DNA from: Trebonia sp963836195
GTDB lineage: Bacteria > Actinomycetota > Actinomycetes > Streptosporangiales > Streptosporangiaceae
Direction of reading: 5' to 3'
NCBI GenBank assembly: GCA_963836195.1
Contig: CAWIIX010000014.1
Location: 1-64,000, forward strand
Length of the DNA: 64,000 nucleotides
Below, in pieces: positions 17,402 through 25,038 of this stretch. Positions within the stretch are counted from its first letter, which is position 1. Every line of letters starts with the position of its first letter. The notes below the pieces were generated by a model. The model ran no database searches and was not told the origin of the DNA. It saw nothing but the letters and a program-made list of their open reading frames with translations. Both the position numbers and the translations under genes were made by a program.

Positions 17402-18617
17402 ATGCCCAACCGGATCCTGACCAGCCACGCCGGTAGCCTGCCGCGGCCCGAGAACCTGATCGGCCTCAACGAGAGGCGGGCCGCAGGCCGAAGCGGCAAC
17501 CGACGAGCGCGCGTATCAGGAGGCGCTCCGCGCCGCGGTGACCGACGTGGTCAAGCGCCAGCGCGACACCGGCATCGACCTCGTCAACGACGGCGAGTAC
17601 GGCCACTCGATGGGCCAGCGCTACGACTACGGCTCCTGGTGGACCTATGTGTTCCAGCGGCTCGGCGGCCTCGAGCTGGCGGAGTTCAACATCGCCCAGA
17701 TCGCGCAGGCGAAGGCCAGGCCGGGCGAGATCACCCTCGCCAGCTTCGGCGAACGGCGGGACTGGCAGCGGTTCGCCGAGGCCTACGGCGACCCGAGCTC
17801 CGGCGCCTCGCTCCCCAACCGCGACGCGATGCCGATGGCCCCGGTCTGCCGCGGCCCGATCACCTATCACGGCCAGGAGGCGGTCCAGCGCGACATCGCC
17901 GACCTCAAGGCCGCCCTCGCAGCGACCGGCCAAACCGACGGCTTCCTGAACTCGGTCGCCCCCGGCAGCTGCGCCCGGTTCGGCAACGAGTACTACGCCA
18001 ACGACGAGGAACAGCTGCAGGCGTGCGCGGACGCCATGCGCGAGGAGTACGTGGCGATCATCGACTCGGGTCTTGGCCTGCAGCTCGACGACCCCGCGAT
18101 CGCCGAGAACTGGGACCAGATCAACCCGGCCCCGAGCGTCGAGGACTACCAGCGGTTCACGATGGCGCGGGTCGACGCGCTCAACTGGGCCATCCGCGGG
18201 CTGCCGACCGAGCGGATCCGGTTCCACCTGTGCTGGGGCAGCTGGCACGGCCCGCACACCACCGACCTGCCGATGGCCGACGTCGTCGAGCTGATGCTGG
18301 CGGTGCACGCGGGCGCGTACTCGTTCGAGGCGGCCAACGCCAGGCACGAGCACGAGTGGAAGGTCTGGCGGGACGTGAAGCTCCCGGACGGCAAGGTCAT
18401 CCTCCCCGGCGTCGTCAGCCACTCCACCAACGTCGTCGAGCACCCCGAGCTGGTGGCCGACCGGATCACCAGGTTCGCCGAGGTCGTCGGCCGGGAGAAC
18501 GTGATCGCGTCGACCGACTGCGGCCTCGGCGGCCGGGTCCACCCGCAGATCGCCTGGGCCAAGCTCGACACCCTGGCCCAGGGGGCCGAGCTCGCCAGCC
18601 GCCAGCTCTGGCCCTAA
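17402..18617 (+). CDS. Cobalamin-independent methionine synthase (MetE C-terminal domain)-like protein, one frameshift
   Basis: About 405 residues. It opens with ILTSHAGSLPRPENL, the typical start of the MetE catalytic-domain superfamily. The zinc ligands are all there: His and Cys in RFHLCWGSWHGPH, Glu in ANARHEHEWKVW, and a second Cys in STDCGLGGRVHPQIAW. The family transfers methyl or alkyl groups to thiols; these short actinobacterial members are often near catabolic genes and are not proven methionine synthases. ATG 17402 has AAGGAGGAG 4-5 bases upstream. The frame changes by +1 near 17485, before ERAYQEALRAAVTDVV. A paralogue with the same domain layout is at 33667-34829. Confidence 0.8.
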
Positions 18618-18860
18618 GTGGGTCACACCGTAAGTTCATCGGGGCAGCAGCCGCTCTTCCGGCTCCGCTACGGCGGATCCGCCCACTCCTTCGGCTTCGC
18701 CCTCTACTCCCACGCCAGCGAACGCTACGAAGACGCCGTCCTCCTCACCGGATACCCCACCGGAACCGAGGGACTCAAGGGAGCACCCACTAAGTCAAAG
18801 GCAGTAAAAACCAAATCAGTTTTCCCGAACGGACCCTGGATGACTCCGGGCGCCCACTGA
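18618..18860 (+). pseudogene. Remnant of an unidentified reading frame
   Basis: An open stretch directly after the MetE-like stop, reading QQPLFRLRYGGSAHSFGFAL and then EDAVLLTGYPTGTEG. It resembles the short conserved proteins often found beside insertion sequences in actinomycetes, but I cannot name the family. It has no ribosome site and loses its protein-like composition after about 18780. Best read as a fragment. Confidence 0.3.
18820..18846 (-). repeat. Dispersed intergenic motif, copy C
   Basis: On the minus strand, GAGTCATCCAGGGTCCGTTC continues as GGGAAAA. It is nearly identical to the copies at 43672 and 46053, and lies 58 bases before the phosphotransferase gene. Confidence 0.65.
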
Positions 18861-18903
18861 AACCGCTTGGTCGCCAAGGCCGGGCACCGTTATCGTCGCC
18901 CTC

Positions 18904-19830
18904 ATGCTCGATGCTGAACGCCTCGCTCCGGAACCCGCCACTCCCGAACCCGTCGCGCCGGAACCCGCTGTTTCGGGAACGGCGGCCACCGTGCCGGCGG
19001 AGGTACTGGCCGCGTTCGGGCTCGCCGGGGCCGTCCCGGTCCGGCTGGCGGGCGGGCAGGGCACCGCCTGGCTGGCCGGATCCGTCGTGCTCAAGCCCGC
19101 CGATATTGAGCGGGCCGACCGGTGGAACGCCGACGTCTACGACGCGCTGACCGGCCCCGGCTTCCGGGTGCCGCGGCCGGTCCGGGCGGTCACCGGAGAC
19201 TGGATCGCGCACGGCTGGACGGCCTGGCGGCGGGTGCCCGGCGCCCCCGCCGACTGGTCCGGCGTCTCGCCCCGGTGGCCGGAGCTGATCGCGGGCAGCC
19301 GGGCCCTGCACGCCGCGCTGGCCGCCGTCCCGGTGCCGCGCTGGCGGGTCACCCAGGACATCCCGTGGACGGTCGGCGACCAGGTCGCGTGGGGCGAGCG
19401 CGACCCCGAGCCTGCCCTCGGCCCGGCCGCCGGCTCGATCGCCGGCCAGGTCCGCCGCCTGCTGGCCGCGCTGCGGCCGGTCGACCTCCCCGATCAGCTC
19501 ATCCACGCCGACCTCACCGGGAACGTCCTGTTCGCCGACGGCGAGCCGCCCGCGTTCATCGACTTCTCGCCGCTGTGCCGCCCGGCCGCGCTGCCCCTCG
19601 CGGTGGTGGCGGTGGACGCGCTGCACTGGCAGCAGGCGCGCCCGGAGGCGCTCGACTACCTGGCCGACGAACCCGAATTCGACCAGCTGCTGGCCCGCGC
19701 GCTGATCTACCGCCTGGTGACCGACGTCATCCTGCGCGCGGGCACCCCCGGCATCGAACTGGCCGCCCGGACCGGCCAGCCGGTCACCGAGCTGGTGCTA
19801 TCGCGGCTCGCGAGCAGGAACGCCCGCTAG
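18904..19830 (+). CDS. Aminoglycoside-phosphotransferase-like protein (TIGR02569-type)
   Basis: A 308-residue protein with the phosphotransferase kinase-like fold. The catalytic loop is LIHADLTGNVLFADG (H-x-D-x-x-x-x-N) and the metal-binding aspartate is in PPAFIDFSPLCRP. The N-lobe lysine is probably in GSVVLKPADIERAD. The first 25 residues are a run of ERLAPEPATPEP-like repeats. Family members of this short actinobacterial type are not known resistance enzymes; the acceptor is unknown. The last 4 bases overlap the stop of the HD gene on the other strand. Confidence 0.8.
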   Translation: MLDAERLAPEPATPEPVAPEPAVSGTAATVPAEVLAAFGLAGAVPVRLAGGQGTAWLAGSVVLKPADIERADRWNADVYDALTGPGFRVPRPVRAVTGDWIAHGWTAWRRVPGAPADWSGVSPRWPELIAGSRALHAALAAVPVPRWRVTQDIPWTVGDQVAWGERDPEPALGPAAGSIAGQVRRLLAALRPVDLPDQLIHADLTGNVLFADGEPPAFIDFSPLCRPAALPLAVVAVDALHWQQARPEALDYLADEPEFDQLLARALIYRLVTDVILRAGTPGIELAARTGQPVTELVLSRLASRNAR

Positions 19831-20387
19831 GAGAAGACCGGCTCGCGGGTGAAGACCTCGTCCACCGCAGGCGCGAAGTGCTCGAGCGGGAGCCACGGGT
19901 AGGCCGGGTCGAAGCAGTTCTCGTCGTACCGCTCGCAGAACTCGACCGTCGCGTCGAACCACCGGTGCCCGCGGAATCGGTCGCGGGCGTTCTTGTCCCC
20001 GCCCAGGTTTGGGCCGTAGTAGTACATCTGAAACAGCGGGTGGTGCGAGACGATCCAGCACAGCTCCTCGGAGACGAACGGGCGCAGCACCGAGGCGGCG
20101 TAGCTGCCGTGCGAGTACGGCGCCAGGCCGTCGCCGATGTCGTGCACCAGCGCGGCGACGACGTAGTCGACCGGCCGGCCGTCGCGCTCGGCCCGGGTCG
20201 CCGACTGCAGGCTGTGCTCCAGCCTGCTGACCGCGTAACCCGACGCCCCGCCCGTCTCCAGCGCCCGCACCGCGTCGAGCACCCGCGTAGGCAGCGTGCG
20301 CGCGTACTCGGTCTCGGCCGCTTCGATCAGGGCGAACTCTTCAGCGGTGCCGTCTTGCATCCGGGTGAACCGGGCTCTGGTGTCCAT
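19827..20387 (-). CDS. HD-domain metal-dependent phosphohydrolase
   Basis: A 186-residue HD protein. Metal ligands are visible as RLEHSLQSATRAERDGR, then ALVHDIGDGLAPYSHG with the HD pair, and IVSHHPLFQMYYYG. It ends with an acidic, aromatic stretch and shows no second domain. ATG 20387 follows the third SRPBCC gene by only 3 bases, so it is the last gene of the arsR operon. HD hydrolases of this size act on nucleotides or on metabolites such as inositol or dialdehydes; here the substrate is unknown. Confidence 0.82.
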   Translation of the reverse strand: MDTRARFTRMQDGTAEEFALIEAAETEYARTLPTRVLDAVRALETGGASGYAVSRLEHSLQSATRAERDGRPVDYVVAALVHDIGDGLAPYSHGSYAASVLRPFVSEELCWIVSHHPLFQMYYYGPNLGGDKNARDRFRGHRWFDATVEFCERYDENCFDPAYPWLPLEHFAPAVDEVFTREPVFS

Positions 20388-20390
20388 GCC

Positions 20391-20903
20391 CTAATTCTGC
20401 CGTGCCTGATAGGCCGGGAACAGCTCGTCCATGCGCGCGTTGGAGTCGCAGCGCTCGCGCCCGCCGATATACGCGGTGAGGTCCTCGACGTGGATCTGAA
20501 CCCCGGCCCCGTAGGCGGCCAGGTACTCAAGCGGCATGCCCCGTTCCTCCACCACCAGGATGGTCTGGTCGCCGACGGTGGTCAGCGTGACCTCGGTGAC
20601 CAGCTCATCCGGCTCATCCTGCTCCTTGCCCACCAGCAGCAGATGCCGCGGCGGTTCGCACACCTCCACCCGCCGGAAGCCTTCCCAGCCGCTCGCGAAG
20701 ACGCGGAGCCGGAACACCCCGCCCAGACGAAGGTCGCCCTCGGCCTCGCCGTACCAGCGGGCCAGACGGCTCGGATCGGTGATCGACGACCACAGGTCGT
20801 CGATGCCGGTGTCGAAGCGATCCTCCATCCGCACGACGCCTCTGCCGTCGACTGCTCGCAGGGTGCCGAGGAGGCGGGTGCCCGCCGGTTCGTTGCTGGT
20901 CAT
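20391..20903 (-). CDS. SRPBCC (AHSA1-type) domain protein, paralogue 3
   Basis: A 170-residue START/SRPBCC protein, a fold with a deep hydrophobic pocket. It has VVRMEDRFDTGIDDLWSSIT, then SRLARWYGEAEGDLRLGG, VEVCEPPRHLLL, and QTILVVEERGMPLEYLAAYG with HVEDLTAYIGGRE. It clearly aligns with the two proteins encoded just upstream. ATG 20903 has AGGAGAA about 7 bases ahead. In ArsR-SRPBCC gene pairs the SRPBCC protein is thought to bind a small hydrophobic ligand; three copies in a row is unusual. Confidence 0.88.
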   Translation of the reverse strand: MTSNEPAGTRLLGTLRAVDGRGVVRMEDRFDTGIDDLWSSITDPSRLARWYGEAEGDLRLGGVFRLRVFASGWEGFRRVEVCEPPRHLLLVGKEQDEPDELVTEVTLTTVGDQTILVVEERGMPLEYLAAYGAGVQIHVEDLTAYIGGRERCDSNARMDELFPAYQARQN

Positions 20904-20942
20904 GGAAGGTTCTCCTTCGCTCGTGGTTTCCGTGGGTGCGGC

Positions 20943-21485
20943 TCAGCCGAGGCCGGCCGCGAGGTCCTGATAGGCCGGGACGAGGGCGGTCCACCGCTCC
21001 TCAACGTCGTCGGGCTCGCGCCCCGCGAGGTAGGCGGCGAGGTTCTCGGCGTGGATCTGCCATCCCGCCCCGTAGGCGAAGGCTTTGTCAAGCGGCATGC
21101 CCCGGACCTCGATGACCAGGACGGTCTGCTCACCGTCAGCGGTCAGCGTGGCCTCAGCGACCTCGTCGAACGGCTCCGCGCCCTCCCCTTTCCGGTAGGA
21201 CGCCTCTGTCTCCCTGGTCGTCACCACCAGCCGCCGCGGTCGCTCGCATACCTCCACCCGCCCGTCGCTGTCGAGGTCGGCGGTGGACAGCAGGAACGTC
21301 CCGCCGGGACGGAGGTCGCCTTCGACCCGGCCGATCCAGCGGGCGAGACGGTCGGGACTGGTAATGGCCGACCACAGGTCGTCGATATCGGTGTCATAGC
21401 GGTCCTCGATGCGGACGACGCCCTTGCCGTCCGCTGCTCGCAGGCTGCCAAGGATGCGACTGCCCGAACGCTGGTTGCCGGTCAT
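20943..21485 (-). CDS. SRPBCC (AHSA1-type) domain protein, paralogue 2
   Basis: A 180-residue SRPBCC protein starting at ATG 21485, whose A is shared with the stop codon of the gene before it (TGATG), so translation is coupled. Motifs match its neighbours: RILGSLRAADGKGVVRIEDR, DIDDLWSAITSPDRLARW, VEGDLRPGGTF, VCERPRRLVVTTRE, QTVLVIEVRGMPLDKAFAYG, HAENLAAYLAGREPDD. A stretch TEASYRKGEGAEPFD makes it slightly longer than the others. Confidence 0.88.
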   Translation of the reverse strand: MTGNQRSGSRILGSLRAADGKGVVRIEDRYDTDIDDLWSAITSPDRLARWIGRVEGDLRPGGTFLLSTADLDSDGRVEVCERPRRLVVTTRETEASYRKGEGAEPFDEVAEATLTADGEQTVLVIEVRGMPLDKAFAYGAGWQIHAENLAAYLAGREPDDVEERWTALVPAYQDLAAGLG

Positions 21486-22017
21486 CAGATGCTCCCGGCG
21501 CTGGCCGCGAGTTCCTCGTAGGCGGGGTGGAGCTCGCTCCACCGCGTCCCGAAATCGGTGCCCTCCCGGCCCGCGAGGTAGGCGCCGAGGTCCTCGACCT
21601 GGGCCTGGATTCCCGCCCCGTAGGGAGCGAGCAGCCGCGCCGGCAACGCCCCGCTCCTCCCAGACGAAGATGGTCTGGTCGCCGTCGGCCGTCAGCGTGG
21701 CCTCGATGAACTGCTCGCCTCGATGGACGTCATCCACGGTCCGGACCAGCAGCCGCCGCGGCGGCTCGCACGCTTCCACCCGCCCGGTGCCTTCCCAGCC
21801 GCTGGCCAGGGAAAAGTGCGCGCGGAACTCACCGCCGAGGCGAAGGTCGCCCTCGACCTCGCCCAGCCAGCGGGCGAGCCGGGCCGGGATCGGTGATCGC
21901 CGACCACAGGTCGTCGATGTCGGTGTCGAAGCGGTCCTGAACGGTCACGACGCCCGTGCCGTCCTGCGATCGCAGGCGGCCGAGGATGCGGTTGCCCGGG
22001 CGTTCGGTGCCGGTCAT
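21485..22017 (-). CDS. SRPBCC (AHSA1-type) domain protein, paralogue 1, two frameshifts
   Basis: Begins at ATG 22017, directly after the arsR stop (TAGATG), with GGAG 7 bases upstream. It reads NRILGRLRSQDGTGVVTVQD and DIDDLWSAITDP. After a +1 shift near 21892 it continues RWLGEVEGDLRLGGEF, ACEPPRRLLVRTVDD and DQTIFVWEERG. After another +1 shift near 21645 it ends LLAPYGAGIQAQVEDLGAYL to a TGA at 21485. With the shifts repaired it is 177 residues and matches its two paralogues along the whole length, so I believe it is one real gene. Confidence 0.78.
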
Positions 22018-22341
22018 CTAGGTGCTCCTTCGCTCGTGCTTGCCTCTGGCGATCTCGGTGTGCAGGGCGTCAAGCCGGTTCTCCCACAGGGCCCGGTACC
22101 GGCCCAGCCACTCGTCGACCTCGGCCAGCGGCTCGGGGCGGAGGCTGTAGACCCGCCGCTGCGCCTCCTCGCGGACGTCGACCAGCCCCGCCTCGCGCAG
22201 CACCCGCAGGTGCCGTGACACCCCCGGGCGGGCAATCGGCAGCAGCGCCGCCAGCTCGCCAGCGGTCGCCGGGCCGGCCGACAGGGCCTCCAGCATCGTC
22301 CGCCGGCTCTCGTCCGCCAGCGCCCGCAGAACAGCTTCCAC
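22018..22341 (-). CDS. ArsR-family winged-helix repressor
   Basis: A 107-residue regulator. The winged helix covers most of it: LRALADESRRTMLEALSAGP, the recognition region TAGELAALLPIARPGVSRHL, and the wing AGLVDVREEAQRRVYSLRP. There is no metal-binding Cys cluster, so it belongs to the group that pairs with SRPBCC genes and not to arsenic sensors. The start is GTG 22341. It leads the operon arsR - three SRPBCC genes - HD gene. A 36-base nested palindrome covers its promoter, so it very probably controls itself. Confidence 0.9.
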   Translation of the reverse strand: MEAVLRALADESRRTMLEALSAGPATAGELAALLPIARPGVSRHLRVLREAGLVDVREEAQRRVYSLRPEPLAEVDEWLGRYRALWENRLDALHTEIARGKHERRST

Positions 22342-22348
22342 CCGACGA

Positions 22349-22384
22349 ATGTACCAGAGTAGTTACGTAACCGACAAGGTACAT
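22349..22384 (-). promoter_or_regulatory. arsR promoter covered by a 36-base nested palindrome
   Basis: ATGTACC at 22349-22355 pairs with GGTACAT at 22378-22384, and GTTACGTAAC at 22362-22371 is a perfect palindrome with exactly the same centre. On the minus strand TTGTCG - 18 bases - TACATT reads as a promoter lying inside it. TACATT is 6 bases before the GTG start, so the transcript is probably leaderless. Confidence 0.75.
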
Positions 22385-22595
22385 AAGCGGGAGCAGACTC
22401 CTTACTCCACGCGGTCCCGTGTGCTCGCGGCAGGTCTTTCCGGGCGTCAGTCGGGGCGCCCGGAAGCGCCGCTCGGCGGCAAGCGGCCCGGCGAGGTGGC
22501 GAAGCAGTTGTGCCCTGCCAGATCGCTTACTTATGGCGTGGGCTTACTAGTGTCATTCGTCGGAAAACATCAACATTAATTCCTATGCTGTTGTT

Positions 22596-22927
22596 ATGTC
22601 GCTTCCTGTTGCGCCGCTGGCGCTGTCGGGCGAGGACCGGGTCGAGCTTGAGCGGCTGGCGCCTTCGGGGGACCGCCGCCTTGAGCAGCGCGCCGGGATC
22701 GTGCTGGTCTGCGCGGACTCGGCCGAGGGGAATTCCGGGGTGGCTGCCGAGCTGGGGCTATCCGCCGCGGCGTCCACAAATCCGTCCAGGCCCTCGAAGC
22801 CGACATCCGCGACTGGATCCAGCAGTGGAACGAGAACCCCCGCCCCTTCGCCTGGACCAAGACTGCCGAGGAGATCCTCAACTCTCTAGCCGAATATCTG
22901 TCGAAGATTTCAGGCGCGGCACACTAG
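22596..22927 (+). pseudogene. IS630-family transposase remnant with internal deletion
   Basis: The first 55 codons read as an IS630 N-terminus (LEQRAGIVLVCADSAEGNSG, GVAAELGLSAA). From about 22772 a different frame reads as an IS630 C-terminus: HKSVQALEADIRDWIQQWNE, RPFAWTKTAEEILNSLAEYL, ending at TAG 22927. The DDE catalytic core, some 200 residues, is absent. So this is an internally deleted insertion sequence that cannot move by itself. Upstream, 22385-22595 has no gene I can support. Confidence 0.8.
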
Positions 22928-22950
22928 CTCGTGCCGGATCAAGAAACGTT

Positions 22951-23025
22951 CGCCCTATCTGGCGCAACAACCACGCCTACGACGAACGCCTGCGCCGCAT
23001 CGTCGACCGGGCGAACGTAGCCTGA
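22951..23025 (+). pseudogene. C-terminal scrap of a second transposase
   Basis: WRNNHAYDERLRRIVDRANV ending at TGA 23025 looks like the C-terminus of an IS630-type transposase. It is in another frame from the preceding remnant and stands just downstream, so two insertion sequences decayed at this spot. It marks the left edge of the less GC-rich island. Confidence 0.5.
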
Positions 23026-23077
23026 TGCGGCACTAACTTAGGCATATGAATCTATTAACCCCGACATATCTGCGCGC

Positions 23078-23464
23078 CTAGGTCGGGTCAGGGAATATAA
23101 GTATTACCATCGCTAGAATCGAGAACGCAGTTGCGCCGCCGAGGTAGACCAATGCCTTCAACCAGCTGTCATCCCACAGCTGTACGCGGCGCCTCTCCCG
23201 TTCCGCCAAATCGCCAGGACCGGAGGCCGTCGCCTTCTCGATGTTCTCCTTCCTGGCAGACAGCGCTGTCCACAGGCCTGCCGCCACAACCGAGCTGGCG
23301 AAGGAGCACCACAGCGCGAACGAGTGGACGGGGTGGCCGGGCACGGCGTAGATAGTGGTGAAGGCGTTGACGCCGTAGGATAGGAAAACGGCCGCGATGA
23401 AGATCATCAAGTTGGCCGGGATCGCGGCCGCACAGGCGCCGACCAGCCGCCTGACTGCCGCCAC
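23078..23464 (-). CDS. Small membrane protein with three predicted helices, unknown function
   Basis: A 128-residue protein. Hydrophobic segments are ANLMIFIAAVFLSYGVNAF, SFALWCSFASSVVAAGLWTA and ALVYLGGATAFSILAMVILI. A charged loop (KENIEKATASGPGDLAERER) lies between the second and third. I do not recognise a family. GTG 23464 overlaps the TAG of the response regulator gene by one base, so the two are coupled and this is the last gene of the GAF-kinase operon. A role as membrane effector or sensor of that system is inference. Confidence 0.7.
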   Translation of the reverse strand: MAAVRRLVGACAAAIPANLMIFIAAVFLSYGVNAFTTIYAVPGHPVHSFALWCSFASSVVAAGLWTALSARKENIEKATASGPGDLAERERRRVQLWDDSWLKALVYLGGATAFSILAMVILIFPDPT

Positions 23465-24186
23465 TAGTCGCCAAGCCCGCTGTCGTCGTCGCTAAACTGT
23501 TCTTCGGCGCTCTCTTGCGCAATTAGTGCGGCGTCGAAGTCGGCCTCGCTGTTGATGTTCATGACGATCTCCCGCAGTCGCGTGGTGACCTCGCGGAATT
23601 GTGCGTCGCGCAGTCGCGCCCTGACGACCGCTTCCTCGGCCTCCCTGCGCGCCTGTCCCCGAATGCCTGGCGATGTGGGACAGGTATTCTTCCGCCGCGC
23701 TGCGCTCCTCCTTGATGCGGTCCGATTGGATGCGCTGCCAATCGCGGAACCGCTGCCGCAGGGTCCATCTATTCAACCTGAGCGTTTGGGGGAGTTCGTC
23801 GGGCTTGGCTGCGATCGCCTCTTCGACGGCCTGGCGCAGGTCGGGCAGCCTGAACTCGCCCTTGATGATGAGCTCTTCGATACCGTAGCGGGTGATAAGC
23901 CGCGTGACAGCCCCCTCTGGAGGGCTGCCGGTGACGGCGATGCGCTTCGTCTCCGGATATCGCAAGAGCAGGAGTTTCAGCAGTTCCCCGCCTTCACCGT
24001 CACCCGTGTCATGGAGGTTCAGGTCTACTAGCGCCACGGCGTAGGCCTGCGCAGACTGCAGCAGGTCCACGGCTTGAGCGAGCCGACCGCATCGACGTGG
24101 TGATCCCGCAGCTGGTTCTTGATGAACGTGCGCCAGAACTCTTCATCGTCTACGTACAGGATTCGTGCCAACGAGACCCCAGGCAT
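23464..24186 (-). pseudogene. Response regulator receiver protein with coiled-coil tail, two frameshifts
   Basis: The receiver begins LARILYVDDEEFWRTFIKNQ with the acidic pair, and after a shift near 24095 continues AVDLLQSAQAYAVALVDLNL, where the Asp is the phosphorylation site. The switch residues are TGSPPEG and ELIIKGEF. A long charged helical tail follows (LRQRFRDWQRIQSDRIKEER), and after a shift near 23668 it ends AQFREVTTRLREIVMNINSE to a TAG at 23464. There is no DNA-binding domain. If the shifts are real the gene is dead; if not, it is a REC-coiled-coil signalling protein of about 240 residues. Confidence 0.65.
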
Positions 24187-24187
24187 T

Positions 24188-24218
24188 TAGTGCGGTATTA
24201 CTCGTAGTGCGGTATTAC
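24188..24218. repeat. Short tandem repeat between the two response regulators
   Basis: TAGTGCGGTATTAC occurs twice in a row (24188-24201 and 24205-24218) with TCG between. The second copy runs into the stop codon of the gene on its right. TTAGTGC also appears, on the minus strand, next to the transposase scrap at about 23030. Confidence 0.6.
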
Positions 24219-25038
24219 CCAAAATCTGCTCGATCATAGTCCGCCAGGGCCCAAACGACGCCTTTTGCGGATGCTGTGCTGTATCTGCGCCTGACCTCCC
24301 GGACCCGATAGCGACCAGAGAGGAGGCTGCTTTCCGCAGCTACCTGGCTTGCCTCGTCGACCCGCCTGGCGGCGCCAAAACAGGCGACGACAGGCTCGCC
24401 AGTGCCGCGGCTCCAGAACGCGCCGCAGGCGACGTCGTCAAGGCGGACCCCTCCATCGCCATCGGGCACCAGCGGGACGAAGCGACCGAGCAGCCCCTCT
24501 ATAAGCTGGTACAGCTCTTCTGCGCCGCCAGCGCCCCCGGTCGCACCGCGCAGCATTCTGGCGTCCCAGACGAGTGGGTCGGTCTTCCCACGAAGTGCCG
24601 CGTACAGCTGCTTCCTGTCGTCACCGAGAGCGTGCCTGAACTTGCCGAGGCCCTCGTCGATGAGGCCACGAAGTTCGGCCGGTACGAGCGTGTTCTTCGC
24701 GATGGTGTCATGGGCACCGAACTTCTTCAGCGAGTCCCGGATGATCGAGACGACGTCCCGACCGCTCCTGCCGGTGACCACGATGATGCTTGTCGGGTCG
24801 CCGCTGCCCGGATCTTCTCCATGACGCGCAGGCCGTCCACGTTCGTATCGTCGTCGACGGCAAGACCGATGTCGACGATTGCAACCGCGAACCGCATCGC
24901 ATCGATCGCGGTGGCGGCGCCCTCGTACGTGTCCGTGACCTCGACCCGATCAACGCCTACCCGCCAGAGCGCACGCTGATACACCTCGGACCAGCTAGGC
25001 TCGTCGTCGACGACTAGGGCGTTAGCACTGACCGCCAT
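24215..25038 (-). pseudogene. Response regulator receiver protein with unknown C-terminal region, one frameshift
   Basis: The receiver starts ALVVDDEPSWSEVYQRALWR. The phospho-acceptor is in FAVAIVDIGLA, and after a frame change near 24796 the fold goes on as TSIIVVTGRSGRDVVSIIRD with the conserved Lys in TIAKNTLVP. The last 130 residues (ELYQLIEGLLGRFVPLVPDG, ACGAFWSRGTGEPVVACFGA) match nothing I know and carry no helix-turn-helix. ATG 25038 overlaps the kinase stop by one base (TAATG), so it is translationally coupled to the kinase. Confidence 0.68.

Noticed and set aside
18618..18860. An intact small gene after the MetE-like gene
   Set aside because: No ribosome site, and the end of the frame runs through the dispersed motif at 18820. 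A remnant is more likely.
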